A stretch of DNA of 64,000 bases, from assembly GCA_031549565.1 (NCBI GenBank), contig JAVBPO010000088.1, positions 1-64,000 of the forward strand, read 5' to 3'. Origin of the DNA: JAVBSX01 sp031549565. GTDB lineage: Bacteria; Planctomycetota; Planctomycetia; Pirellulales; Thermoguttaceae. The translations under genes were made by a program, and so were the position numbers. The notes under the pieces are model-generated. The model did no database searches. It was not told the DNA's origin and saw only the letters and a list, made by a program, of their open reading frames with translations. Shown here piece by piece: positions 1-8,414 of the stretch; the first letter of the stretch is position 1; every line of letters starts with the position of its first letter.

Positions 1-138
1 TTGCCATTATCGTGACGGAAACGGGTGGTGTCGAAGGGGGAAACGCGACATGTGCGATTATCATAGCGCGATTTTTCCCCCTGTCGAGTGCCCGAATGCC
101 TGTTTTTCCCGATTCATGAGGAATTTTCAGAAGTGCCC
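1..138 (-). mobile_element. IS end with start of an IS5/IS1182-like transposase, running out of the window
   Basis: These 138 bases recur at 4466-4603 with a single visible difference (base 14). On the minus strand the transposase begins ATGGCAA at base 7 and leaves the window; its longer copy at 4472 reads MAKTKGQFGFFDLENQLDK, the typical start of IS5/IS1182-type transposases. The outer IS end is at 138, beginning GGGCACTTCTGAAAATTCC on the minus strand. The insertion cuts off the 3' end of the ATPase gene whose native codons resume at 139. The family call rests on the N-terminal motif only. Confidence 0.75.
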
Positions 139-1517
139 ATAATTTTTTCCTCGCCAATATCCTTAACACGAAAAGGGCTATTGAGTCCATGCAGCAAGTC
201 TAACATATGACCTACTGCTGGGATGGTTTGATCCCATTCTTCCTTCAAAGAGGTGTATCTTTCTTTCGAGTACTGCTGTTCGGCGCGAAGTATTACTTCA
301 TTTGTTATTTCGGAGCGTCCTTCAGACAATTCAATACACTTGTTTATGAAATCAATGATATCTCTTGGACGATCCCATGTTCTTTCAATCATGTAATCAT
401 CCGTCGCGATTTTTTTAGAGCTGGAAACATGCATTTCAGAACAAAATAATTGTGAAAATAATATGCTTGATTTTGGCTCATATTTTTTCTTTAGCAATTT
501 ATTTATCCGCCTTTCCGCCAATTCGATTAACTTATCTTTGTTCCAATTTAGCGAAAGAAAAAGCGGCTTGTATTTTTCGATTTGCTGCCCAGTAACTTTA
601 ACTTTTCTGAAAATACAGTCCAGCAAATCCACTCTTAATGACACAGCAATTTTCAAATTATTAGCCGAATGATTCAACTCTTTGGCAGCATCAACCAAGC
701 CGCGCAATGATTGATACCGAAAATCATCATTAGTTGTAGTTTCATCTAATTTGTCGATAACGATATGGATATACTTACTTTTATTTTGGAGAATTTTGTT
801 AATTACTTCAGGAATTACGCCGATTTTTGAAGCCAAGTTTTTGCTTACTATTTCAATCCCCCTTTTTTCGATAGAATAGCTCTCTTGATTTGAAGAAGAG
901 CCTGAAGATGAACTACCTGTAGAATAATTCACATGGGAATCAACTACTCCAATACTACCCCTTGCTTGAATATCTGACTCATGAACTTGTTTGTATGCTT
1001 GAGAAAATTCTTCTGTAATTTTTCTGGTTTTTTCGAATGTGTCAAGAAAAAATTCATCCTGATGCGCCTTTAAATACTCCCGTGCGATATTCTCTTTGCT
1101 TGTATTTTGATTAAAACAATCAAACAGCCAGCTTAGCCAGGATTCTTTTTGATCAATCGGTATCACCGCTTGGATTATTTCAATCAATAGCACATGCATC
1201 CATAAAAACTTCAAATATGGAGTAAGATTTATGCCTTTTTCGGATAGGTCGCTTAATATCGTCGTTCTTTCGGTATAAGAAAACCCGCTCAAATTCGCGT
1301 CAATGAAAATACAATCCTCGTTAATTCTTTTAAAGTACTTAAATAGGGCGGTTTTTCCACTCCCAGTTCTTCCAATGACCATAAACCGTTTATCCTCAAT
1401 ATCTTTTAGTATATCCAATTCTCCCGTATCGGTAAAACATTCGTACAAGTATTTTTCATCCTCTTCCGCAGAGTTTACGCCGATATTGTCGTGTTTTTTA
1501 AAAATATATTCTGTCAT
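114..1517 (-). CDS. P-loop ATPase, Sll1717-like, 3' end truncated by IS
   Basis: A 467-residue reading frame with an N-terminal NTPase domain. GRTGSGKT at residues 49-56 is the Walker A motif, and IHIVIDKLDE at about 251-260 is a Walker B motif with a following acidic pair. The start (IGVNSAEEDE, then CFTDTG before Walker A) resembles the Sll1717-type P-loop ATPases often found in defence and mobile regions. A low-complexity Ser/Gly stretch sits near 200-211. The last eight or so residues (MGTSENSS) are encoded by the inserted IS end, so the native C-terminus is lost. The gene is AT-rich compared with the chromosome downstream and is divergent from the recombinase. Its role is not known; a defence function is inference from context. 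Confidence 0.75.
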   Translation of the reverse strand: MTEYIFKKHDNIGVNSAEEDEKYLYECFTDTGELDILKDIEDKRFMVIGRTGSGKTALFKYFKRINEDCIFIDANLSGFSYTERTTILSDLSEKGINLTPYLKFLWMHVLLIEIIQAVIPIDQKESWLSWLFDCFNQNTSKENIAREYLKAHQDEFFLDTFEKTRKITEEFSQAYKQVHESDIQARGSIGVVDSHVNYSTGSSSSGSSSNQESYSIEKRGIEIVSKNLASKIGVIPEVINKILQNKSKYIHIVIDKLDETTTNDDFRYQSLRGLVDAAKELNHSANNLKIAVSLRVDLLDCIFRKVKVTGQQIEKYKPLFLSLNWNKDKLIELAERRINKLLKKKYEPKSSILFSQLFCSEMHVSSSKKIATDDYMIERTWDRPRDIIDFINKCIELSEGRSEITNEVILRAEQQYSKERYTSLKEEWDQTIPAVGHMLDLLHGLNSPFRVKDIGEEKIMGTSENSS

Positions 1518-1707
1518 ATGGTACGGCAGTATTCTATAATGAGTATATTAATCAAAAGGGATATGTGCCCAATTTTTACCAAATCGGGAGAGAAGATTAG
1601 CAATCTTCGCATCATACCAAATCGATATCAATTTTCAACAATTCGCCGCCCTAGGCAAAGATCATTAATTCGCTTATCATTAAATAGAAAAACTTCTATT
1701 GAACGAT

Positions 1708-2964
1708 ATGAAAAACGAACTGGAAATGAATTGGATGCCTTCGGTCTTGCGATGGAGGAAGTTTTATCGCAAGAAGGAATACTGGTGGAATCCCAAAACG
1801 AATGGGTTTCCGCCGACCAAAGAAGAATCGGCGGAAGGTGCGCGGCAGTACTGGCTTCGAAAGAAAGCAGAAATCGATGCTTCTTATTCAAATTCTCCCG
1901 ATGAAATTTCCAAGTTAATAGAAATTCAATCAAAAATCGGTGATATACAGATTTTGAAATTGGTTGAATTGTTGAAAGGAAATAATTCTTCAGGATCAGA
2001 ATCCGTTGGATTTTATATTGATCGTTTTGTAAACAGGAAAGCCAAACAAGCCCAAGCGGAAGCGGTTTCGATTGAAAGGGTCGATAAAGTCGCTTTTGAT
2101 CTTGGTAAATTCAAAGATTGGTACGGTTCGACAAAGCCTATTTCTTCCATCAACCTTGAAGTCATTGAAGACTATTACTCCCATCTTCTTGAAAAAATTG
2201 CTGAAAGAAAGCAATATCCGAAGCGGGGTTATTCCGCCAGTTATTCGTATGATTTATTTGCGATATTTCTTTCACTATTGAAGGATTTGGACAGCGAAGG
2301 TGTTCTTGTTGCTCCCAAAAAAATCTTCATCAAAAACTCTTTCCCGATCAGGAAATCGATTTCGAAGAATTTAACAATTCCAGTAGTAGATATTCAGAAG
2401 ATATTGTCGTCAACGATAGAAGAAAAATCAAAGCTGTATATTCTCTTGGCTCTTAACTGTGCTTTTTATCAAAAAGATATTGCTTCTTTGCGGCAGGATG
2501 AGGTCAATTGGAAGTCTCGCAGAATTGTCCGCAAGCGGTCCAAAACTTCTTCAGCTAAAAATGCGCCAGTAGTCTCCTATCGATTGTGGGATTCAACATT
2601 TTCATTGTTGAAGAAGTTTAGATCAGATGATCCAGAGCTTGTTTTGTTAAACAAGTTCGGGAATCCATTACGGGCGATTACATTGACGGAAAATAATCGA
2701 GGATCAAAAACGGACGCGATTAAATTGGTTTGGCAGCGTGTCATGAAGAAATTGAAGATGAAGCACAAATTTTGCTCTTTGCGGAAGACTTCCGCCGATT
2801 TGGTTCACAATGAACCTGAGTTTCGGCAATTGACTTCGCTCTTTCTTGCTCATGCTCCAAGATCGGTCGCCGAAAAACATTATGTGAATGATGATGTATC
2901 AGTTTTGGATGCTGCTATCCTTTGGATGGAGAAAAAATTGGGGATAGATAAGCTGGTTTTTTAG
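1708..2964 (+). CDS. Tyrosine recombinase / integrase, planctomycete type
   Basis: About 418 residues. The N-terminus (KFYRKKEYWWNPKTNGF, then a PTKEESAEGARQYWLRKKAE segment) resembles the DNA-binding arm of planctomycete integrases. A core-binding helical region follows and then a catalytic domain. LRKTSADL matches the second-arginine box and HAPRSVAEKHYVND holds the late His and the tyrosine nucleophile. The first catalytic arginine position appears to be replaced (ALNCAFYQKDIASL instead of TGxRxxE), and the usual His before LRKT is Cys. I chose ATG 1708; a TTG nine bases earlier is in frame. It is probably the integrase of the AT-rich island, divergent from the ATPase gene. Recombinase activity is uncertain because of the substitutions. 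Confidence 0.8.
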   Translation: MKNELEMNWMPSVLRWRKFYRKKEYWWNPKTNGFPPTKEESAEGARQYWLRKKAEIDASYSNSPDEISKLIEIQSKIGDIQILKLVELLKGNNSSGSESVGFYIDRFVNRKAKQAQAEAVSIERVDKVAFDLGKFKDWYGSTKPISSINLEVIEDYYSHLLEKIAERKQYPKRGYSASYSYDLFAIFLSLLKDLDSEGVLVAPKKIFIKNSFPIRKSISKNLTIPVVDIQKILSSTIEEKSKLYILLALNCAFYQKDIASLRQDEVNWKSRRIVRKRSKTSSAKNAPVVSYRLWDSTFSLLKKFRSDDPELVLLNKFGNPLRAITLTENNRGSKTDAIKLVWQRVMKKLKMKHKFCSLRKTSADLVHNEPEFRQLTSLFLAHAPRSVAEKHYVNDDVSVLDAAILWMEKKLGIDKLVF

Positions 2965-3541
2965 GAATAATTTTCGTTGTTCTTATTCTTTTGACCGGTC
3001 TTTCACAGGAAAACCGGTCATTTTCTTATTGTTTGGGGCGGTATTTCGGCTCTATTCTTACATTTTTCGGCTTTTGACCGGAATATTTTTTTCTAAAAAA
3101 GAATCGGCTAATTATTTTCATTTGGATTTGCGGGAATAAACGATTTAAATGCGGTTTTGCCGAAAAACGCTAGTACATATTGATAATTTTTATGATTTAA
3201 TATTATCAATAGATATTCATGGATAATTTTTTTATATATTATTAAATGATTCGTTTTCTGATATAACTATTTTGTAGACCATGCGATTATTCGGAATATT
3301 TCTTCCGCCTATTGCTTTATTTGAATAAGTTGCTATACTACTATAATAACAGTTACGGATTGTTTCGCATTCTTCCTATTTAAGGACATTGGATTTCACA
3401 GAATAATATTTCTGGATTGCGAAAAACTTCAGATGCATCGGAGTTATAATATATTGTATTGTACATATTATTTATGTTTTGTAGTGAAAGCAACTATATC
3501 GATGTTTACTAATTACATTATTACTATTTACGAGGTAAATT
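2965..3541. other. Long AT-rich non-coding gap
   Basis: About 580 bases with no convincing gene. It starts with the terminator at 2992-3020 and is then strongly AT-rich with many stops in all frames. It ends with the likely ribosome-binding sequence ACGAGGTAAATT before the next ATG. No tRNA or attachment-site duplication was recognised. Confidence 0.6.
2992..3020 (+). terminator. Rho-independent terminator after the integrase
   Basis: A perfect 8-bp inverted repeat, TGACCGGT and ACCGGTCA, spaced by 13 bases and followed by TTTTCTT. It lies 28 bases after the integrase stop codon. Confidence 0.7.
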
Positions 3542-4054
3542 ATGATGAAGTTTGAAGAGTTTTCAGTTCCGTTTTGCTTAAAGACTGAATATATGAAGGA
3601 AGTGCATAGTCATCTTGATTGTGTCGTAGATGACTTAGTTCGAGATGTCGAGATTTGGCTGGAAGAGATGGTTGAATTGTATATCAACGGCTATTTCGAA
3701 AGAGCTGCCGCACTTTATGAAAAAATAATGGATCATATTCTATTGCCGTATCGCGAAAGTTCGGGCGATTCCTTGTTTTTACGGGCAATCCTTCAATGCT
3801 ATGCGTTTTTTAGCAAAAGTTTGATTGAAGATGATATAGACATCTATGTTTACGAAGAAATCCTTTCCCATATTTTCAAACTTGATGAAGAGCCACTAAA
3901 GAAATACATGTTTATTCAGCTATACCGCGCAATAAACAGCTACAGGAACAATGTTGAAATATTGCTGGATTTTATTGATGCAACTTTGCGAGTTGGTATT
4001 GTCTTTGTTCCTGCGATTACGAACGAATCAGCAGAAAATGTTTGTTGTATTTAA
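3542..4054 (+). CDS. Hypothetical protein, acidic and helical
   Basis: 170 residues, not recognised. It is rich in Glu, Asp, Leu and aromatic residues, with no signal peptide, membrane segment or obvious catalytic motif. The start is supported by AGGTAAATT just before ATGATG. Codon use is AT-rich like the rest of the island. It lies between the integrase and the stub of a second integrase, so it is probably cargo of the element. Its function is unknown. Confidence 0.6.
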   Translation: MMKFEEFSVPFCLKTEYMKEVHSHLDCVVDDLVRDVEIWLEEMVELYINGYFERAAALYEKIMDHILLPYRESSGDSLFLRAILQCYAFFSKSLIEDDIDIYVYEEILSHIFKLDEEPLKKYMFIQLYRAINSYRNNVEILLDFIDATLRVGIVFVPAITNESAENVCCI

Positions 4055-4153
4055 TTCCTCATTGAAGTTCTCTCTCGTTCTTGGAGCCAATTTTATGAAA
4101 AATAATACTATATTTTTGCTCGATTTACGGCAAAAAAAGAAAGAAGATACTGC

Positions 4154-4405
4154 ATGAGCAAAAAATCAGAAGCAAAACAAAAAGCCGAAAAGAATCGACA
4201 AGAAATGAAGTGGGACAAAAAAAGAAAAATATGGAGAAAAAATGTTGCTGGAAAGGAAATCTGCTTCAATCCTAGACTGCAAAATCCTCCATTACCTTCA
4301 ACGGAAGACGGCTCAAGGCAGGCTGCAATGCGGTTTTTACGCCAACGCCGGTCGGAAATGGAGCAAAACGAAAAGGAACAATGGGATTGGGGAGGAAGTC
4401 GTTGA
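4154..4405 (+). pseudogene. 5' stub of a second integrase, cut by IS remnant
   Basis: 83 codons. MKWDKKRKIWRKN, a PLPSTEDGSRQAAMRFLRQR segment and the following acidic stretch align in layout with the arm domain of the integrase at 1708 (basic WxKK/RRKxW segment, then an EEA/EDG-x-RQA helix). The reading frame then runs into the IS remnant, where the last few codons are IS-derived. No core or catalytic domain follows. This suggests that two related integrases, or integrative elements, inserted here and one was destroyed. Confidence 0.55.
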
Positions 4406-4603
4406 TTTCGTAAATCTTATCGAGCTGGTTTTCGAGATCGAAGAAACCGAATTGTCCTTTGGTCTTTGCCATTATCGTTACGGAAACGGGTGGTGTCGAA
4501 GGGGGAAACGCGACATGTGCGATTATCATAGCGCGATTTTTCCCCCTGTCGAGTGCCCGAATGCCTGTTTTTCCCGATTCATGAGGAATTTTCAGAAGTG
4601 CCC
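4390..4603 (-). mobile_element. Truncated second copy of the IS element
   Basis: 4466-4603 repeats bases 1-138. Leftwards it adds 28 codons of the transposase N-terminus (MAKTKGQFGFFDLENQLDK, then IYEINDFLP). Homology to the expected KLNAL continuation stops near 4390, where the integrase stub begins. Only the 5' end of the IS is therefore left. Its outer end at 4603 truncates the restriction endonuclease gene. Confidence 0.75.
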
Positions 4604-4852
4604 CAAATTTATATGAGGCGATTGTTCTACCATTTTTTCCTCGAATCTTGAAAGTATCGATGGTATCCCCTGTTCACGAACATCCCGAACTGCACGTGGG
4701 GGATGATCGTATCCATAAACATCTTTCAGTTCTTCCGTCGAGATGGCCCCGTGCTTGAGAATATGGTCGATTACTGTTTTTGCACGTTTTGCCTTGACAC
4801 TTTTGAGTTTGTTGATGAACTCTTCAGAATATTGTTCTTTTCTTTTTCCCAT
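4604..4852 (-). pseudogene. Type II restriction endonuclease fragment, frameshifted and truncated
   Basis: The start ATG 4852 follows the methylase stop by one base. The first part, MGKRKEQYSEEFINKLKSVK and then AKRAKTVIDHILKHG and YGYDHPPRAVRDVREQGIP, is the N-terminal winged-helix-like region I associate with HNH-type restriction enzymes paired with adenine methylases. After REQGIP the expected sequence continues in another frame (TIDTFKIRGKNGRTIASYKFG), so one base is missing near 4660. The gene then ends abruptly at the IS boundary 4603. The catalytic domain is gone, so the enzyme is certainly inactive. Confidence 0.7.
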
Positions 4853-4853
4853 T

Positions 4854-5756
4854 TTACGACCAGAACAGGGGTTGGATTTGTTTCCTGAGAGGTGGTCTGC
4901 CGATTTTTTCCAACCCCGGAGAGAGGTAAAGAGATTCAACGGTTTCATCTTGCCGTCCCAGCAGCGTAGCTTGCGTTGAGCGTCCTGCCAGAATTTCAAA
5001 ATGGGTGAGTTGAAAATGTTTTGGAAGTGGTTTTCCATAAACTTTTTCTCCTGTTCGCCCATCGTATGAAATCACAAAAGGTACTTGTTTCGCAATCAAT
5101 TTTTCGATTTCATCGCAAAATTCTTCGTGAACAAATTGTGGTCAATAGCGAGGGTCTCTGTTTTTGCACACTCCTTGGTAAGGCGGATCCATATACACAA
5201 GGTCACACATCGTGCAATTTTTCAAAACGGATTTATAATCATATGAGGTAAACCGAACTCGATTTGAAAAGAGAAGCGATGTCCTTAATAACCGACTTCG
5301 CATTTCAGACGGCTTTGCCCCTTTTCGTCGGTTGTCGGGTGTGTTGTTAAATTCACCTTTGGAGTTGTACCGGATTGCCGCTTTTACACATCTTGCCAAC
5401 AAATAAAGAAAATCTGCCGGTTCGTGCGATTGATTGAATCTTTCACGAACTTGATTGTAATACTCTCGCTCATTTCCAAGCTGTTCGTTCCAAAGATACT
5501 CATAGGAATCCGCAAGTTTCTCCGGCGTATCAATGATCGCTTTCCATAAATCCATGAGCGGTTTATGTGCGTCGTTGAGCCAAAATTTCGATGCTCCTCG
5601 ACGTGAAGCAACTGCAATGGAAATCGCGGCTGATCCCGCAAACGGTTCAACAAGCCGTTCGATCTTTTCGGGAAGCCGCGGAAGAATCTGAGACGCGATT
5701 CCCCTTTTACTCCCTTGGTATGGAATCGGTTGCGGTACGCTGATTTGTGATTGCAT
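4854..5756 (-). pseudogene. DNA adenine N6-methyltransferase (Dam/D12 class) with internal TGA
   Basis: The first 204 codons carry the SAM-binding motif (LVEPFAGSAAISIAVA) and the catalytic DPPY in CDLVYMDPPYQGV, hallmarks of D12-class adenine methylases. An in-frame TGA at 5142-5144 follows RDPRY. The same frame then continues PQFVHEEFCDEIEKLIAKQV and FVISYDGRTGEKVYGK, then THFEILAGRSTQATLLGRQD, which is the normal C-terminus, to TAA at 4854. A single nonsense change therefore splits a full-length gene of about 300 codons. Neighbouring genes use TGA as stop, so recoding is unlikely. It forms a restriction-modification operon with the dead endonuclease fragment. Confidence 0.85.
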
Positions 5757-5797
5757 TGCGGTTTTCTCCCTTATTCGATTTTATTCGATTATGCGTT

Positions 5798-7573
5798 TCA
5801 TATCTTATCTGCTCTCACGACAATCCCCAATTCCTCCAACTGTTTCTCCGCAACTTCGCCCGGGGCGCCGGTCATCAGGTCGGACGCTTTCGTCGTTTTC
5901 GGAAACGCAATACAGTCGCGGATGTTGTCCAAACCGCCGAAAAGCATGACCAAACGGTCCAAGCCGAGCGCGATACCGCCGTGCGGCGGAGCGCCGAATT
6001 GCAGGGCGTCCAGAAGGAATCCGAACATCTCCTTCGCGGTGTCAAGCGACAGGCCGAGCAGATCGAAGACCTTCGACTGAACCTTCGAATCGTGAATCCG
6101 GATCGTGCCGCCGCCGACCTCGAAGCCGTTGAGAACCAAATCATACGCTTGCGCGCGAATTTTCCCGGGATCCGTGTCGAGCAGCGGAACATGTTCGCCC
6201 AGCGGGGCCGTAAACGGGTGGTGCATCGCGACGTGACGCTTCTCGTCTTCGTCCCAGTCGAACATCGGGAAATGCAGGATCCAGCAGTAATTCATTTCGT
6301 TCGGGTCGACCAGCTTCAGCTCCGACGCCAGACGACGACGCAAACCGTTGAGTACCCGGCAAGTCGTCGCGAACGTGTCCGCCGAAAAGAGCAGGAAGTC
6401 GCCCGGCTCGGCGCCCATCTTTTGCGAAATCGCGGCGAGTTCTTCCGGTTTGAAATTCTTCGCGATCGGTCCGGCCGGGCTGCCGTCGGCGTCGACCTTC
6501 AACCATGCAACGCCTTTGACGCCGAAGTTTTCGACGACATACTGGTTCAGCACGTCGATATCCTTGCGGGAATATTTTTCGGCGGCTCCTTTCGCGTTGA
6601 TACCACGTACCCGACCGCCGTTTTGGGCCGGTTCGCTGAAGACGCGGAAGTCGCAATCCTTCACGATCTCCGTCAAGTCGACCAGTTCCATGCCGTACCG
6701 CAGGTCCGGGGCGTCATGTCCGAACCGTTCCATCGCTTCATCATACGACAATCGCGGTATGGGAAGCTCAAGATCCCGTCCCAGTACGTCTTTCATAAGC
6801 CGTTTGACCAAACCGCTGATAATGTCGAGGATGTCTTCCATTTCGATGAACGACATTTCGACGTCCAACTGCGTGAACTCCGGCTGCCGGTCCGCACGGA
6901 GGTCTTCGTCCCGAAAACAACGGGCGATCTGCACATAGCGGTCGTATCCGGCGATCATAAGGATCTGCTTGTAAAGCTGCGGCGACTGCGGCAGGGCGTA
7001 AAACGAACCTTGCGCGATCCGGCTCGGAACGAGGTAGTCCCGGGCTCCTTCGGGCGTGCTTTTGCCGAGCACCGGTGTTTCGATTTCGACAAATTGATTT
7101 TCATCGAAATAATCCCGCATGACTTTCATGATCCGATGCCGGAGGATCATCGTTTTCTGCATCGCGGGGCGTCGCAGGTCGAGATACCGGTGTTTGAGCC
7201 GCAATTCTTCGGCGGGAACCTCGGGAACGCCGGTCTGAAACGGCGGGACTTCGCTCCGATTCAGGACGGTCAGGTTGTCCGCTTTGATTTCAATTTCGCC
7301 GGTCGGAATTTTTTTATTGACGATTCCGTCGGGCCGGAGTTCGACAATTCCTTCGACCTGAACCACGTCCTCGGACCGGAGCGATCTGGCCAACTCGAAC
7401 TGGTCCGTCCCAATTTTCGTGGAGAACACGACCTGTGTGATTCCGTAGCGGTCCCGCAAGTTGATAAACTGTACGCCGCCGAAATCGCGGTTGGAATCGA
7501 CCCAGCCGCAGAGCGTAACGCTTTTTCCCTGGTGTTCCGTACGCAGTTCACCGCAAGTCGTTGTTCGATACAC
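5798..7573 (-). CDS. aspS: Aspartyl-tRNA synthetase
   Basis: About 591 residues, charging tRNA-Asp. It has the N-terminal OB fold (CGELRTEHQGKSVTLCGWVD), class II motif 1, motif 2 around QIARCFRDEDLRADRQPEFT, the bacterial GAD insertion domain and motif 3 (GIALGLDRLVMLFGG). Family proteins start just before the CGELR segment, so I prefer GTG 7573, preceded by GAGGT; a GTG at 7630 would add 19 residues. It is the first clearly core gene to the right of the accessory region. The dead methylase lies directly downstream on the same strand. Confidence 0.95.
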   Translation of the reverse strand: MYRTTTCGELRTEHQGKSVTLCGWVDSNRDFGGVQFINLRDRYGITQVVFSTKIGTDQFELARSLRSEDVVQVEGIVELRPDGIVNKKIPTGEIEIKADNLTVLNRSEVPPFQTGVPEVPAEELRLKHRYLDLRRPAMQKTMILRHRIMKVMRDYFDENQFVEIETPVLGKSTPEGARDYLVPSRIAQGSFYALPQSPQLYKQILMIAGYDRYVQIARCFRDEDLRADRQPEFTQLDVEMSFIEMEDILDIISGLVKRLMKDVLGRDLELPIPRLSYDEAMERFGHDAPDLRYGMELVDLTEIVKDCDFRVFSEPAQNGGRVRGINAKGAAEKYSRKDIDVLNQYVVENFGVKGVAWLKVDADGSPAGPIAKNFKPEELAAISQKMGAEPGDFLLFSADTFATTCRVLNGLRRRLASELKLVDPNEMNYCWILHFPMFDWDEDEKRHVAMHHPFTAPLGEHVPLLDTDPGKIRAQAYDLVLNGFEVGGGTIRIHDSKVQSKVFDLLGLSLDTAKEMFGFLLDALQFGAPPHGGIALGLDRLVMLFGGLDNIRDCIAFPKTTKASDLMTGAPGEVAEKQLEELGIVVRADKI

Positions 7574-8414
7574 GTGTTTTTGACCTCGAAAATAAGAGTG
7601 GAAGAGCGACGGGCGAAGACAATGGATCACCCGAATCCCGGCATTTTAGAAAAAGCACGGTAAATGTCAACAAGAAGCCGTTTGACACAATAAACACGTG
7701 CACAGAAAAAGATTTTGCCTCATTTTGTGCTGAACAACAACTTGGAAGGAATTGGGCGGTTTTTTACCCTTCTCTCTTCTCTCTTCTCTCGAAAAGGATG
7801 CAATTCAGACCGGGCAGATGTATAACGCTAGTTTTTACAGCCCGTTACGACAAAAAAACAAGCCCGTTGCCACGTTAAAGTGACAACTTTTCCCCCAACG
7901 TGAAATCAGCGCAAAATGGCCCGAAAATTGGAAAAACCACTATATCTAGTTGTTTCGATAAAATCCATCACAAAATATTGCGTTGCACTTGTTCTCCAAT
8001 GAAATCGCTATACACTTGCGAAACTTGCATTTCCGGTTTCGGAATTGACGATCCGAACCGTAAAGATTTTGGGACCTGTTCCGTCGACTACGAGGCGTGT
8101 TTAGGATTTGCGCCCGGTCGATTCACCAGAAGGGAGAAAGACACTCAAAACTGACGCAATCAGTATTCAGGTAATTACAATTCGACAGCAACGACGGAAA
8201 TAGCGTCCCCCTTGTGTTTTCATAAACCTCATTAAGAGTAACTCCGAGGAACGGGAAGTGTTTCGCGTGAAGGGATTTTGCACCTGCGGGTCATTCCCCG
8301 ACCACGCACTGTTGTGAGCGCTCGGGTTGACTACGGATACGGCTTGAATCGTGTTTTGGGGTTGTTTGTCTCTCGGAGGGGGACAGTGTCGCTTCACTCA
8401 GGAGGAATGCGAGG
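7574..8414. other. Long intergenic region between aspS and the amidotransferase gene
   Basis: About 840 bases separating divergent genes. It contains the heptamer array at 7770-7790. Open frames inside (for example 7900-8154 plus) have no recognisable domain or good start signal. The 250 bases before 8415 are rich in short inverted repeats and could be a structured leader or small RNA, but no known RNA family was recognised. Confidence 0.5.
7770..7790. repeat. Heptamer tandem repeat, TTCTCTC x3
   Basis: Three exact 7-bp units lie about 200 bases upstream of the aspS start. They belong to the set of 7-bp-period arrays described in the findings. Confidence 0.8.

Noticed and set aside
5142..5144. 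TGA read as Trp or selenocysteine in the methylase
   Set aside because: Other genes here end in TGA, there is no selenocysteine context, and the partner endonuclease is also dead, so a nonsense mutation is simpler.
5747..7663. A 638-codon plus-strand frame opposite aspS
   Set aside because: It is the antisense shadow of an intact aspartyl-tRNA synthetase; its Arg/Phe/Asp-rich sequence has no domain.
7900..8154. Possible 84-residue gene in the aspS upstream gap
   Set aside because: No ribosome-binding site, unusual composition and no domain.
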